Assembly: GCA_964580965.1 (NCBI GenBank)
Contig: CAZOLZ010000007.1
Coordinates: forward strand, 1 to 64,000
Length of the DNA stretch: 64,000 nt
DNA from: CAIUKX01 sp964580965
Lineage (GTDB): Bacteria > Bacteroidota > Bacteroidia > Flavobacteriales_D > Crocinitomicaceae
Direction: 5' to 3'
Shown: positions 8,439 through 17,090 of the stretch, one piece after another
Numbering within the stretch: the first letter of the stretch is position 1
Layout: every line of letters begins with the position of its first letter
The notes under the pieces: model-generated
The model's database searches: none
Seen by the model: only the letters and a program-made list of their open reading frames with translations
What the model was told of the DNA's origin: nothing
Program-made: the position numbers and the translations under genes

Positions 8439-9248
8439 TCAATCTTTTTCTACTTTTAAAAAATAAAAAGCAGATGCAACTAAAGCATATGTTGGTGCAA
8501 CAAACCAACCAATCACAGGAATTAATAATAAGAACATAAAACCTAACCCAATTGTAAACATTGAGGTTTTATTTTTCTTATAATACTGTTCACTCTCTTT
8601 AATTGTAAATTGATTACGCTCTAATGAATAATCTGTAATTAAAACCCCATTATAATATGCCTGAACAATAAATGTTGCGAGGGGTGTTATCACGAACATG
8701 TAAGGTATAAATGCAATCAAAGTTATGGCAATAAAAAACAATAACTGTTTGAATGTATTCCGAATGGATATTTTTAAACCTCTTCGTATTTCACCAATAA
8801 ATATTTTCCATTTAAATGGATATGTTTTACCATTTATTAACTCTTCTGTTTTTGAACTAATAAAAGAAAAATAAGGTGTTCCAATAATCATAAAAAGGAA
8901 CAAGAAAATGGCATCCTTATTTACTATAATAGTTTTGCGTAAAATCCAGAAAACAGCTGTAAAACCTTGTCTTAACTCTTCATCAGTAAAATTGAAAAAA
9001 ATATTAATTTTAGGTATAGCCCATTCAATTGTTGGGGATTCAATTGACGCCATCAAGTTCAATAACCAATTAATACCAATACTGAATAGAACCAAAAAGA
9101 AAAACCCTGAAATAAATAGGTAACGTTTCAGTTTGTTGGCAAGAATAAAATTATGGGCTTTAAAAAACAATTGTAAACCACTTACCATTGTTTCATTGTA
9201 ATAATTGATTTTACCTTTTAATTTTTTAAAAAATGATTTAAATCCCAT
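8439..9248 (-). CDS. EI24-domain (CysZ-like) integral membrane protein
   Basis: The frame extends to 9329, but the ATG at 9248 (MGFKSFFKKLKGKINYYNET) is the likely start, as the upstream extension is low-complexity and hydrophobic. The 269-residue product has a short basic N-terminus, a helix near 35-60, a pair of helices near 115-145, and two more pairs near 190-225 and 240-265. Layout and the final PVIGWFVAPTYALVASAFYF helix match the EI24 family (PF07264), which includes the sulfate permease CysZ. Many Bacteroidota copies have no known substrate. It lies 77 bases before the alcohol dehydrogenase gene. Confidence 0.75.
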   Translation of the reverse strand: MGFKSFFKKLKGKINYYNETMVSGLQLFFKAHNFILANKLKRYLFISGFFFLVLFSIGINWLLNLMASIESPTIEWAIPKINIFFNFTDEELRQGFTAVFWILRKTIIVNKDAIFLFLFMIIGTPYFSFISSKTEELINGKTYPFKWKIFIGEIRRGLKISIRNTFKQLLFFIAITLIAFIPYMFVITPLATFIVQAYYNGVLITDYSLERNQFTIKESEQYYKKNKTSMFTIGLGFMFLLLIPVIGWFVAPTYALVASAFYFLKVEKD

Positions 9249-9367
9249 AGTATTAATAAAGTTGAAATTTAAAAATAATAATAGAAACAAATAAATTAAA
9301 CCTGTATTATCAACTATTTTATAGATCAAGTTATATTCTATTAAAATTGATTGTCAATGGCTTTTAC

Positions 9368-9401
9368 AAAAAAAGGCTACTTCAATTTTGAAATAGCCTT
9401 T
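9368..9401 (-). terminator. Rho-independent terminator of the kynU-kmo-ALDH unit
   Basis: Arms 9372-9385 and 9388-9401 are complementary over 14 positions with one mismatch. Reading leftward the stem is followed by seven T (the A-run 9368-9374). It lies 18 bases past the aldehyde dehydrogenase stop and separates this unit from the EI24 gene. Confidence 0.8.
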
Positions 9402-9418
9402 AATAATTAAAAAATAAA

Positions 9419-10861
9419 TTAATACTTTATGAATACGTTTTTAGCTTCTGTAAAGAAACGCAAAGCTTCTAAACCTCCTTCTCGTCCAACCCCCGATGCT
9501 TTTACACCTCCAAACGGTGTTCGTAAATCTCTTACTAACCAAGAGTTAATCCAAACAATTCCTGATTGTGCTTCATCCGCAATTCTGTGAGCACGTTTTA
9601 AATCTGATGTCCATAAAGTTGTTTGTAAACCATATTGCGTTGAATTTGCCATCACCATGGCTTCTTCTTCTGTATCAAATGGTGCTATTGTAACAACAGG
9701 GCCAAAAATTTCTTCTTGGTTGACTCTACAATTATATTTTAAACCCTCAATAACTGTTGGGCGAATGTAATAGCCATCATCATATGGAGCATCTAAGATT
9801 ACACGTTTTCCACCTGTTAAGACAGTTCCTCCCTCTTCTTTTGCTAATTCAATGTAAGAAAGAATTTTATCCATGTGAGGTTTTGATACTACTGCTCCTA
9901 AATTTGCTTTTGGGTCTGTTGGATTTGATACAACTGATTTATTTACTTTAGCTACAAAGGCTTCTTTAAATTTATCGTAAATTGAGCGCTCCACTAAAAT
10001 TCGTGAACCACAAAGACAAATTTGTCCTTGGTTCGCAAAAGATGAACGAATAGTAGTACTCAACATGTCGTCAAAATCACAGTCAGCGAAAACAATAACT
10101 GGGTTTTTTCCTCCCAATTCCAACGATAATTTTTTAAACATTGGTGCTGCAGTTCTGGCAATGTATTCACCTGTTTTTGTTCCTCCTGTAAATGAAATTG
10201 CTTTTACTTTTGGATGTTTAATAATCGCGTCACCTACTTTGTGTCCATACCCATGTAAAATATTCAACACACCATCAGGCATTCCCGCTTCTTTGGCAAC
10301 TTCCCCTAATAAATAAGCCGTAAATGGTGTGATTTCCGATGGTTTTGCTACCACACAATTACCAGCAGCCAAAGCTGGAGCAATTTTCCAAGAGAATAAA
10401 TATAATGGTAAGTTCCAAGGTGAAATACAACCTACAATCCCAATCGGTTTTCGTAAGGTATAATTCAAGCCTAAACCTTCCATATAATGTGACTCAGATG
10501 AAAAATGAATAATCGCTGTTGCAAAAAAGTGGAAATTAGAAACTGCTCTTGGAATATCAACATGCGCAGCTAACGACAAAGGTTTTCCGTTATCCTTTGA
10601 TTCAGCAGCAACAAATTCATCCATTCGGTTTTGAATTCCCTCAGACAATTTAATTAAAATGTTACTACGCTCTTCTACAGACATTTTTGACCAAATCGGA
10701 AATGCTTTTTCTGCTGCTTCAACCGCCATTTTCACATCTTCCTCATCTGAATCCGGAATTAAACTGTAAACCTTACCTGTTGCAGGTTCTATATTGTCAA
10801 TGTATAAATCACTTTTTGGAGCGATATATTGACCATTAATGAAATTTTTTAGTTTCTCCAT
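9419..10861 (-). CDS. NAD-dependent aldehyde dehydrogenase, probably 2-aminomuconic semialdehyde type
   Basis: This ALDH-superfamily enzyme of 480 aa oxidises an aldehyde to a carboxylate with NAD(P). Signatures are the GCISPWNLPLYLFSWKIAPALAAGN segment (about 145-168), FTGGTKTGEYIA, the catalytic Glu in LELGGKNPVIVF and the catalytic Cys in FANQGQICLCGSRI near residue 283. Its neighbours are kynurenine monooxygenase and kynureninase, and the closest named relatives by pattern are 2-hydroxymuconic and 2-aminomuconic semialdehyde dehydrogenases. Oxidation of aminomuconic semialdehyde, downstream of 3-hydroxyanthranilate, is therefore the best inference. A betaine or other aldehyde substrate cannot be excluded. 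Confidence 0.88.
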   Translation of the reverse strand: MEKLKNFINGQYIAPKSDLYIDNIEPATGKVYSLIPDSDEEDVKMAVEAAEKAFPIWSKMSVEERSNILIKLSEGIQNRMDEFVAAESKDNGKPLSLAAHVDIPRAVSNFHFFATAIIHFSSESHYMEGLGLNYTLRKPIGIVGCISPWNLPLYLFSWKIAPALAAGNCVVAKPSEITPFTAYLLGEVAKEAGMPDGVLNILHGYGHKVGDAIIKHPKVKAISFTGGTKTGEYIARTAAPMFKKLSLELGGKNPVIVFADCDFDDMLSTTIRSSFANQGQICLCGSRILVERSIYDKFKEAFVAKVNKSVVSNPTDPKANLGAVVSKPHMDKILSYIELAKEEGGTVLTGGKRVILDAPYDDGYYIRPTVIEGLKYNCRVNQEEIFGPVVTIAPFDTEEEAMVMANSTQYGLQTTLWTSDLKRAHRIADEAQSGIVWINSWLVRDLRTPFGGVKASGVGREGGLEALRFFTEAKNVFIKY

Positions 10862-10865
10862 ATTT

Positions 10866-10945
10866 AAGATTCAAGGTTTTAAGACCCAAGACCGCTTTGC
10901 TTAAAGACTAAAAAGTCTTACATCTTTTAATCTTATGTCTTTAAG
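10866..10945. repeat. A/T-rich spacer with nested inverted repeats, repeat-like
   Basis: The 85-base gap between kmo and the aldehyde dehydrogenase gene is made of repeated AAGAC/GTCTT words. It contains a small hairpin AAGACT-AAAA-AGTCTT (10904-10919) inside a larger inverted repeat CTTAAAGAC (10900-10908) / GTCTTTAAG (10937-10945). The text resembles dispersed intergenic repeats I associate with Flavobacteria. This is recollection, not a search. Confidence 0.45.
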
Positions 10946-10946
10946 T

Positions 10947-12284
10947 CTAACCAATCAAATTTAACATTTTATCCATCACTGCGTTGTCGTCCCAGTTTTC
11001 ATGGATGTTTGGTATTTTCATAATTTCCTCCATGATAGTGTCTTGCACTTTACCATTTTCTATTACTTTATGGTATGGTATGTTTGTAAATGTCGTTTGA
11101 GAATACATAGGAATCCATTTTTCTGGGTGTAATTCGCTAAATTTTGCTTCAATTTTCTTACGTAATAAGAAATCTTTATTACCAGTTAAATCACGCATTT
11201 CAATGTAATTCATTAACGATAGATCAATGATTGCATTACCATCTTTAACTCTATTTTTAGAATATTCAGTCAATAAACCATCCCAATTTCCTCCAGCTGC
11301 TTCCAGCATTTGATCAAAAACATTACAATCCTCAAATCCACAATTCATTCCTTGTCCGTAAAAAGGCACTGTAGCATGAGCAGAATCTCCCAATAAAAGA
11401 ACCTTATCTTCAATATTCCATGGGTTACATCTAACCATTATTAATGATGAAGTTGGATTTTCAAAATAATCTTCTAATAAAGTAGGCATTAACGGAACAG
11501 CATCTGGAAATGTTTTATCAAAAAAAGATTTTACCTTTTCTGGTGTGTTAATTGTATCAAAAGATTCTTCACCATACATAGGAAAAAACAACGTACATGT
11601 AAAACTTCCATCTTGATTTGCTAATGCAATCATCATAAATTCTCCACGTGGCCAAATGTGTAAACAGTTTGGGTCTAATTTATGAGTTCCATCTTCATTT
11701 CCAGGGATAATTAATTCTTTATACCCGTGATCTAAATACTCTTGAGAATAATCAAACATAGGTGTTTTCTGCATTCTAAAACGAACAGCAGAAAAAGCTC
11801 CATCTGTTGCGAAAACTCTATCAAATGAATGTTTTTCTTCCGTTTTAGTTATATTGTCTTCAAAAACTAATGTGTTTGAGTTCAGTTCAATATCCTTGCA
11901 TTTCTTATTGAAGTTATATTTGATCTGAGGATACTTATCAGCCAAATTCATTAATTTTTGATTCAAACCTCCTCTTGGAACAGAATATATAGCTTGACCT
12001 TCTTTACCATATGGTTGATAAGATAATGACCCATCTAATCCATGCATACATCTTTTATACATTGGTATTGCCATCTCTTTAATATCATTATCAATTCCAG
12101 CCTTTCTTAATGCGTTCCAACCTCTTTCAGATAATGCTAAATTAATGGATTTACCTGCAATCAATTTAGCCTTTCTTAAATCAGGTCTATTTTCGAATAC
12201 CGTTACATCATATCCTTTTTTAGCCATCAAAATAGCTTGTAAACTTCCTACTAAACCTGCTCCTACAATTCCAATTTTTTCCAT
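10947..12284 (-). CDS. kmo: Kynurenine 3-monooxygenase
   Basis: This FAD- and NADPH-dependent aromatic hydroxylase of 445 aa converts L-kynurenine to 3-hydroxykynurenine. The N-terminal Rossmann motif GIVGAGLVGSLQAILMAKKG (GxGxxG) binds FAD, followed by NLALSERGWNALRKAG. The second FAD motif, LLGDSAHATVPFYGQGMNCGFED (about 310-332), is diagnostic of the KMO branch. Residues IYSVPRGGLNQKLM carry the conserved Arg-Gly pair of the group. The gene starts 16 bases after kynU, so the two are one transcript, and feeds the kynureninase substrate pool. Confidence 0.95.
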   Translation of the reverse strand: MEKIGIVGAGLVGSLQAILMAKKGYDVTVFENRPDLRKAKLIAGKSINLALSERGWNALRKAGIDNDIKEMAIPMYKRCMHGLDGSLSYQPYGKEGQAIYSVPRGGLNQKLMNLADKYPQIKYNFNKKCKDIELNSNTLVFEDNITKTEEKHSFDRVFATDGAFSAVRFRMQKTPMFDYSQEYLDHGYKELIIPGNEDGTHKLDPNCLHIWPRGEFMMIALANQDGSFTCTLFFPMYGEESFDTINTPEKVKSFFDKTFPDAVPLMPTLLEDYFENPTSSLIMVRCNPWNIEDKVLLLGDSAHATVPFYGQGMNCGFEDCNVFDQMLEAAGGNWDGLLTEYSKNRVKDGNAIIDLSLMNYIEMRDLTGNKDFLLRKKIEAKFSELHPEKWIPMYSQTTFTNIPYHKVIENGKVQDTIMEEIMKIPNIHENWDDNAVMDKMLNLIG

Positions 12285-12300
12285 TTGCTTAATTTTAATA

Positions 12301-13581
12301 TTATTGAATTGATGCTTCTAAAATTTGTCCAAAGTAATATACATCTTCAAAAGTATTGTATAGTGGTGCGGGCGCAACACGAATTACATTTGGTTCTCTC
12401 CAGTCTGCAACAACACCCTCATCTGATAATTGATCAAATAATGCTTTACCTTGACCATGTGCTAATATTGATAATTGAGCACCTCTTTTTGTTTTATCTC
12501 TTGGAGTGATAATTTCAAAACGACATTTTTCTTTATTTCTCTCTGTAATATCATCAATAATATATTCTAAATAAGCCGTTAAAACATCTCTCTTTTCTCC
12601 TATTCTATTCATCCCAGCTTCCATAAAAATATCTAAAGATGCATTGTGTGCAGCCATTCCAATAACAGGAGCATTACTCAATTGCCAACCCTCTGCACCA
12701 TGCATTGGTTTGAACCCTGGCTCCATTAAAAAACGATCTTCTTTGTCGTGTCCCCACCAACCTGCAAAACGAGGTAATTCTGGTCTATTCGCGTGACGTT
12801 CATGTACAAAAATTCCTGAAACACCTCCAGGAGATGAATTTAAATATTTATAACTACACCATGCAGCAAAGTCCATTCCCCAATCATGTAATTCAAGGTT
12901 TATATTACCTGCAGCATGTGCCAAATCAAAACCAGCTATAGCACCAACTTTGTGAGCTGCCTCTGTAATTTTTTTCATATCAAATAACTGACCTGTATAA
13001 TAATTTACACCTCCAATCATTACCAATGCTAATTCATCACCAACTTCTTCAATTTTTGATAAAATATCTTCTTCACGAATTAAATGTTCTCCCTCTCTTG
13101 GAGCAATTTCAATTAAATCTTCTTCAATGTTCAAGCCATGAAACTTCACTTGAGTCTCTAATGCATATTGATCACTTGGAAATGCTTTTGCTTCGCAAAG
13201 CAGTTTTCGTCGTTTTCCTTCAGGTCTGAAGAAAGAAACCATCAACAGATGTAAGTTAGTTGTTAATGAATGTGTAACCACAACCTCTAATGGTTTTGCA
13301 CCAACAATTGTAGCAACTTTATTCGTTAAATTTTCGTGATAACTAAACCATGGTTTTTTTGCTAAAAAGTGTCCCTCCACACCATATTTAGCCCAAGCAT
13401 CCAATTCCTCTTGAATATACTCTTTCGTTTGTTTTGGTTGTAATCCTAAAGAGTTTCCAGTAAAATAACGCACAGGTTTTTCGTGAAAATTAGGCATTAA
13501 AAAACGTTCTCTGAAAGATTTTAACGGATCATTTTGATCCATTTTTTGAGCAAAAGAAAGATTGTTTTCGAATTGAGTCAT
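12301..13581 (-). CDS. kynU: Kynureninase
   Basis: This PLP-dependent hydrolase of 426 aa cleaves 3-hydroxykynurenine (or kynurenine) to 3-hydroxyanthranilate (or anthranilate) and alanine. The PLP-lysine region reads WCSYKYLNSSPGG (near residue 230), preceded by GFDLAHAAGNINLELHDWGMDFA, which holds the cofactor-binding Asp and His. The substrate loop RFAGWWGHDKEDRFLM and the N-terminal YFTGNSLGLQPKQT also match the family. It is the first gene of the leftward unit kynU-kmo-ALDH, with a -7 element at 13628-13635. Confidence 0.96.
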   Translation of the reverse strand: MTQFENNLSFAQKMDQNDPLKSFRERFLMPNFHEKPVRYFTGNSLGLQPKQTKEYIQEELDAWAKYGVEGHFLAKKPWFSYHENLTNKVATIVGAKPLEVVVTHSLTTNLHLLMVSFFRPEGKRRKLLCEAKAFPSDQYALETQVKFHGLNIEEDLIEIAPREGEHLIREEDILSKIEEVGDELALVMIGGVNYYTGQLFDMKKITEAAHKVGAIAGFDLAHAAGNINLELHDWGMDFAAWCSYKYLNSSPGGVSGIFVHERHANRPELPRFAGWWGHDKEDRFLMEPGFKPMHGAEGWQLSNAPVIGMAAHNASLDIFMEAGMNRIGEKRDVLTAYLEYIIDDITERNKEKCRFEIITPRDKTKRGAQLSILAHGQGKALFDQLSDEGVVADWREPNVIRVAPAPLYNTFEDVYYFGQILEASIQ

Positions 13582-13627
13582 TGTAAATTATTTATATATG
13601 AATAATTTGATCATTTTATTATGCTAT

Positions 13628-13635
13628 CAAATATA
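13628..13635 (-). promoter_or_regulatory. Promoter -7 element of kynU
   Basis: On the minus strand this reads TATATTTG, matching TAnnTTTG, 47 bases before the kynU ATG. No convincing -33 element is seen. Confidence 0.4.
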
Positions 13636-13726
13636 AACAATTTGTAGGCTAAATGTTCTAACGAATAGGCTTATGTTACATAAATAACACAATTTTTATA
13701 TTTTGTACGCCTTGTGTTTTTCGGAA

Positions 13727-14162
13727 CTAAAGCTCTATCTCAAATAAAAATGCGTCGATTCCCATAAAATTAATTTCTGAAATAATTTTCATTCCATTTT
13801 TTTGAAATTCAGCGCTATTTCAGTTCATAACCTTTTCCCCACGAATTAGGCAACAAAGAATAAGCAATTTCAAAGTGTCTTTTCCCTTCAATTTCTCGTT
13901 CTAAAATTCCGGCCACTCCAATATGTAAACCTGTACATTTTTCAATGACAGCTAAATGACCAAAACCTTCATTTTAGTATCTAAAAAATTGTTTGTTAAT
14001 CCAGTCAGTAACTAAAGTAAGATTACTTAAAGAAGTATCAACACCTAAAAAATGAAGAGATAGATTGTCTTCAAAAAAATGTACCCAAGTATCAATATCA
14101 GATTCTACTATTTTTCTATATATCAATCTTTCTGATGATTGATCAAAATAATTATTCAACAT
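13727..14162 (-). pseudogene. RimJ/RimL-type GNAT acetyltransferase, frameshifted and internally deleted
   Basis: The first 62 codons (from ATG at 14162) look like the N-terminus of a RimJ/RimL-like GNAT: ERLIYRKIVESDIDTWVHFFEDN, then a stop at 13974. In a shifted frame the next stretch continues as HLAVIEKCTGLHIGVAGILEREIEG, then AYSLLPNSWGKGYE, which are the GNAT core strands and acetyl-CoA loop, and stops again. A third piece ending at 13727 encodes KNGMKIISEINFMG followed by an FEIEL-type terminus, the usual C-terminal strand. The section between the acetyl-CoA loop and this strand is missing. The gene is therefore decayed by at least one frameshift plus a deletion. It overlaps the end of the lipoprotein gene by 11 bases. 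Confidence 0.75.
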
Positions 14163-14757
14163 TTACAACATGAGTATAGCTAAATATTTTCAAAGCATCT
14201 TTTGCTTTTGGGTTAGATGGTATTTTATTATTCAATGCATAAAACCCTAATTTAGTTTCTTTTCTTTTATTACTTTCAAGTGTACCATTTGTTACACCAA
14301 CTTCTAGCCATATCGTAAAATTGATGTATTTTTCAGGAAAATAATTCATCAATGCTTTTGTTTCTTTAGCCTCAAATTTATACGCTCTTTCCTTTTTTAG
14401 GATATTAAATTTCGTCCTGAAATTTGGATGAATATCATTAATATCTTTAATGAAAAGTATTGTGCTATCAATATCATTAAGGTTTATAACCGCCTTTCCA
14501 TTTTTAAAAGGCATTTTTCCAACAAAGGATAATTGATTTGATTTTAGCTCTTCCATTGATGGAATTGTTAAGAAGAATCTTAATGAATCTAATGTGTCTT
14601 TAGTTACGACACCTTGAAGATGAATCTGATTTGTAATTGTATCAAATTCAACACTGTAGAATCCTGGTTCGTGAATAGTACTGACTATTTTTTTTGTTTG
14701 ATGTGAGTTACAACCTAATATTATAAATGCTAGGAAAATATAAAATAATTTCATCAT
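14152..14757 (-). CDS. Predicted lipoprotein, function unknown
   Basis: The 201-residue product starts with a lipoprotein signal (MMKLFYIFLAFIILGCNSHQ) with the lipobox LGC, so it is probably anchored to the outer or inner membrane. The second Met is an equally good start. The rest is mixed alpha/beta with no motif I recognise. It resembles short Bacteroidota lipoproteins with a beta-sandwich N-terminal half (HEPGFYSVEFDTITNQIHLQGVV). It begins 15 bases after glyS and may be read through from it. Confidence 0.65.
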   Translation of the reverse strand: MMKLFYIFLAFIILGCNSHQTKKIVSTIHEPGFYSVEFDTITNQIHLQGVVTKDTLDSLRFFLTIPSMEELKSNQLSFVGKMPFKNGKAVINLNDIDSTILFIKDINDIHPNFRTKFNILKKERAYKFEAKETKALMNYFPEKYINFTIWLEVGVTNGTLESNKRKETKLGFYALNNKIPSNPKAKDALKIFSYTHVVNVE

Positions 14758-14771
14758 AAAGTTAGTGGTTA

Positions 14772-16331
14772 TTAGTTTTGTAAACTTACAATCTTTTTAT
14801 TTAATAAATGCCGCAAATTTACTTTTTTGTCAATGATTGTATGTAATTCTGAAACTGATACTCTATCTTGTTGCATTGTGTCTCTATCTCTTATTGTAAC
14901 TGTATTATCTTCTAGTGTTTGATGATCAACAGTTACTGAAAATGGTGTTCCAATAGCATCTTGTCGGCGGTAACGTTTTCCTATTGAATCTTTCTCATCA
15001 TATGTGCACAAGAAATCTGATTTTAGCTCTGCAATAATTTCTCTTGCCTTATCAGGTAAACCATCTTTCTTAGTTAAAGGCATTACTGCTACTTTGTAAG
15101 GAGCTAATGCACATGGTAATGCTAAAACAGTTCTCTCTGATCCATCTTCTAAAACTTCTTTTTTATGAGATGAACTTAAAACAGCTAAGAACATACGATC
15201 TAAACCAACTGAAGTTTCAATGACATATGGCACGTAACTTTGATTCAATTCTGGATCAAAATATTGTAATTTCTTTCCTGAAAATTGTTCATGTTGCTTT
15301 AAATCAAAATCAGTTCTTGAATGAATCCCCTCTAATTCTTTGAATCCCATTGGAAAATTAAATTCGATATCCGCTGCTGCATTTGCGTAATGAGCTAACT
15401 TAATATGATCGTGGAAACGGTAAAACTCTTCACCTAAACCTAAGGCTTTATGCCAGTTTATACGTTCATTTTTCCAGTATTCATACCATTTCATTTCCTC
15501 TCCTGGACGAACGAAAAATTGCATTTCCATTTGTTCGAATTCACGCATACGAAAGATAAACTGACGAGCAATAATCTCGTTTCTAAACGCCTTCCCGATT
15601 TGAGCAATTCCAAACGGAACCTTCATTCTACCTGACTTTTGAACATTTAGAAAGTTTACAAAAATACCTTGTGCCGTTTCTGGTCTCAAGTAAATTGTAG
15701 CAGCATCACCAGCAACTGAGCCCATTTCAGTAGAAAACATCAAATTAAATTGACGAACTTCTGTCCAATTCTTAGAACCACTTATGGGACAAGCTATTTC
15801 TAATTCATCAATTAAGTTTTTCAACCCAACTAAATCGTTGTTTTCTAATGTTATTCGCATAGTATTCTCAACATAATTAATTTTATCTTGATTGCGTTTC
15901 ACATTAGGGTTTGTTGCTCTAAACTCTGCTTCATCAAAAGCATCACCGAATTTTCTCAATCCTTTTTGAACTTCTTTTGAAATTTTTTGATTGATTTTTT
16001 CAATATATTCTTCTAATAAAACATCTGCTCTATATCTCTTTTTAGAATCCTTATTATCAATTAATGGATCGTTAAATGCATCAACATGACCAGAAGCTTT
16101 CCAAGTAGTTGGATGCATAAAAATTGAAGCGTCAATACCAACAATATTCTCATGCATTTGCACCATCGCTTTCCACCAATATGTTTTTATGTTGTTTTTT
16201 AATTCTGACCCTAATTGACCATAATCGTAGGTAGCGGCCAAACCATCATAAATTTCAGATGAAGGGAATACAAAACCATACTCCTTTGCATGGGAAATAA
16301 CTTCTTTTAATTTATCTTCTTTTTGTTCCAT
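14772..16331 (-). CDS. glyS: Glycyl-tRNA synthetase, dimeric class II type
   Basis: This enzyme of 519 aa attaches glycine to tRNA-Gly in the cytosol. It is the single-chain alpha2 form rather than the bacterial alpha2beta2 form. The N-terminus shows HAKEYGFVFPSSEIYDGLAATYDYGQLG. The class II motif 2 region reads FGIAQIGKAFRNEI followed by FRMREFEQMEMQFFV, and motif 3 is in ETSVGLDRMFLAVL. The anticodon-binding domain follows from about residue 410 (LPCALAPYKVAVMPL). Full length and intact. Confidence 0.97.
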   Translation of the reverse strand: MEQKEDKLKEVISHAKEYGFVFPSSEIYDGLAATYDYGQLGSELKNNIKTYWWKAMVQMHENIVGIDASIFMHPTTWKASGHVDAFNDPLIDNKDSKKRYRADVLLEEYIEKINQKISKEVQKGLRKFGDAFDEAEFRATNPNVKRNQDKINYVENTMRITLENNDLVGLKNLIDELEIACPISGSKNWTEVRQFNLMFSTEMGSVAGDAATIYLRPETAQGIFVNFLNVQKSGRMKVPFGIAQIGKAFRNEIIARQFIFRMREFEQMEMQFFVRPGEEMKWYEYWKNERINWHKALGLGEEFYRFHDHIKLAHYANAAADIEFNFPMGFKELEGIHSRTDFDLKQHEQFSGKKLQYFDPELNQSYVPYVIETSVGLDRMFLAVLSSSHKKEVLEDGSERTVLALPCALAPYKVAVMPLTKKDGLPDKAREIIAELKSDFLCTYDEKDSIGKRYRRQDAIGTPFSVTVDHQTLEDNTVTIRDRDTMQQDRVSVSELHTIIDKKVNLRHLLNKKIVSLQN

Positions 16332-16403
16332 AAAACAAATTTAATGCAACTATTCTTATAGTGAGTTAATTGATAGTTATTTTTTCAAGGAATTAAGTTT
16401 AAT

Positions 16404-16449
16404 AACCTATATTAGGTTGAGATTTAAAAAAAATTATCCTAAATTTAGG
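16404..16449 (+). promoter_or_regulatory. Two palindromic boxes upstream of the chalcone-isomerase-like gene
   Basis: AACCTA-TAT-TAGGTT (16404-16418) and CCTAAATTTAGG (16438-16449) are both perfect palindromes sharing CCTA...TAGG ends. Their centres are about 32 bases apart, close to three helical turns. They lie between glyS (-) and the + strand gene at 16470. Operator function is inference. Confidence 0.3.
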
Positions 16450-16469
16450 AATAACAAAATATTTACGAC

Positions 16470-17033
16470 ATGAAAATAATATTATCTATGTTGCTGATTT
16501 TAAACCTAATGTTTGTTTCAGCTCAATCAAACTACAAAAAAATAGCAAACCAACCCTATGCTAAAACTTTAAAAGTGAATAATCAAACCCTAACTTTTAA
16601 TGGCGGCGGAATACGTGAAAAATATGGGTTTATAGACTTATATACTTGTGGATTATATCTTAAAAGCACAACAAAAGATGCTAGTAAAGTTATACATGCG
16701 GATGAAGAAATGGCTTTAAGAATTGTTATTGTTTCTTCATTAGTAACTAATGAACTATTTATAGAAGCTCTGGAGGAAGGTTTAAAAAATTCTACTTCTG
16801 GAAAATATACTCAAACTGATATTTCTGACTTTAAAAATTGTTTGACAGAGAATTTTAAAATTGGTGATGAAGTAATTCTGAGATATGTTCCAAATAAAGG
16901 TATATCCATTTTTATGAACAGTGAAAAAAGAGGGTCTGTAGGTGGTTTATCATTCAAAAAAGCTTTATATGCTATATGGCTTGGAGGAAATCCTGCAGAC
17001 GATAGTTTAAAAGATGATTTATTGGGTCTCTAA
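16470..17033 (+). CDS. Exported chalcone-isomerase-like protein
   Basis: The 187-residue protein has a signal peptide (MKIILSMLLILNLMFVSAQS). The mature domain matches the chalcone isomerase-like family (Chalcone_3, PF16036). It opens with LTFNGGGIREKYGFIDLYTCGLYLKS, and the C-terminal part GLSFKKALYAIWLGGNPADDSLKDDLLG is diagnostic. Bacterial members are periplasmic and are thought to bind fatty acids or other small lipids; catalytic chalcone isomerisation is not expected. It stands alone between glyS (-) and sucB (-) and is closed by a strong terminator. Confidence 0.85.
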   Translation: MKIILSMLLILNLMFVSAQSNYKKIANQPYAKTLKVNNQTLTFNGGGIREKYGFIDLYTCGLYLKSTTKDASKVIHADEEMALRIVIVSSLVTNELFIEALEEGLKNSTSGKYTQTDISDFKNCLTENFKIGDEVILRYVPNKGISIFMNSEKRGSVGGLSFKKALYAIWLGGNPADDSLKDDLLGL

Positions 17034-17035
17034 AC

Positions 17036-17068
17036 AAAAAAGGCAGACTAAGATAGTCTGCCTTTTTT
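17036..17068. terminator. Strong bidirectional rho-independent terminator
   Basis: AAAAAAGGCAGACT (17036-17049), loop AAGAT, then AGTCTGCCTTTTTT (17055-17068) form a perfect 14-bp hairpin. It is GC-rich at the top, with A and T runs on either side. It serves the convergent chalcone-isomerase-like gene (+) and sucB (-). Confidence 0.92.
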
Positions 17069-17090
17069 ATATTATTATAATTATACAAGC

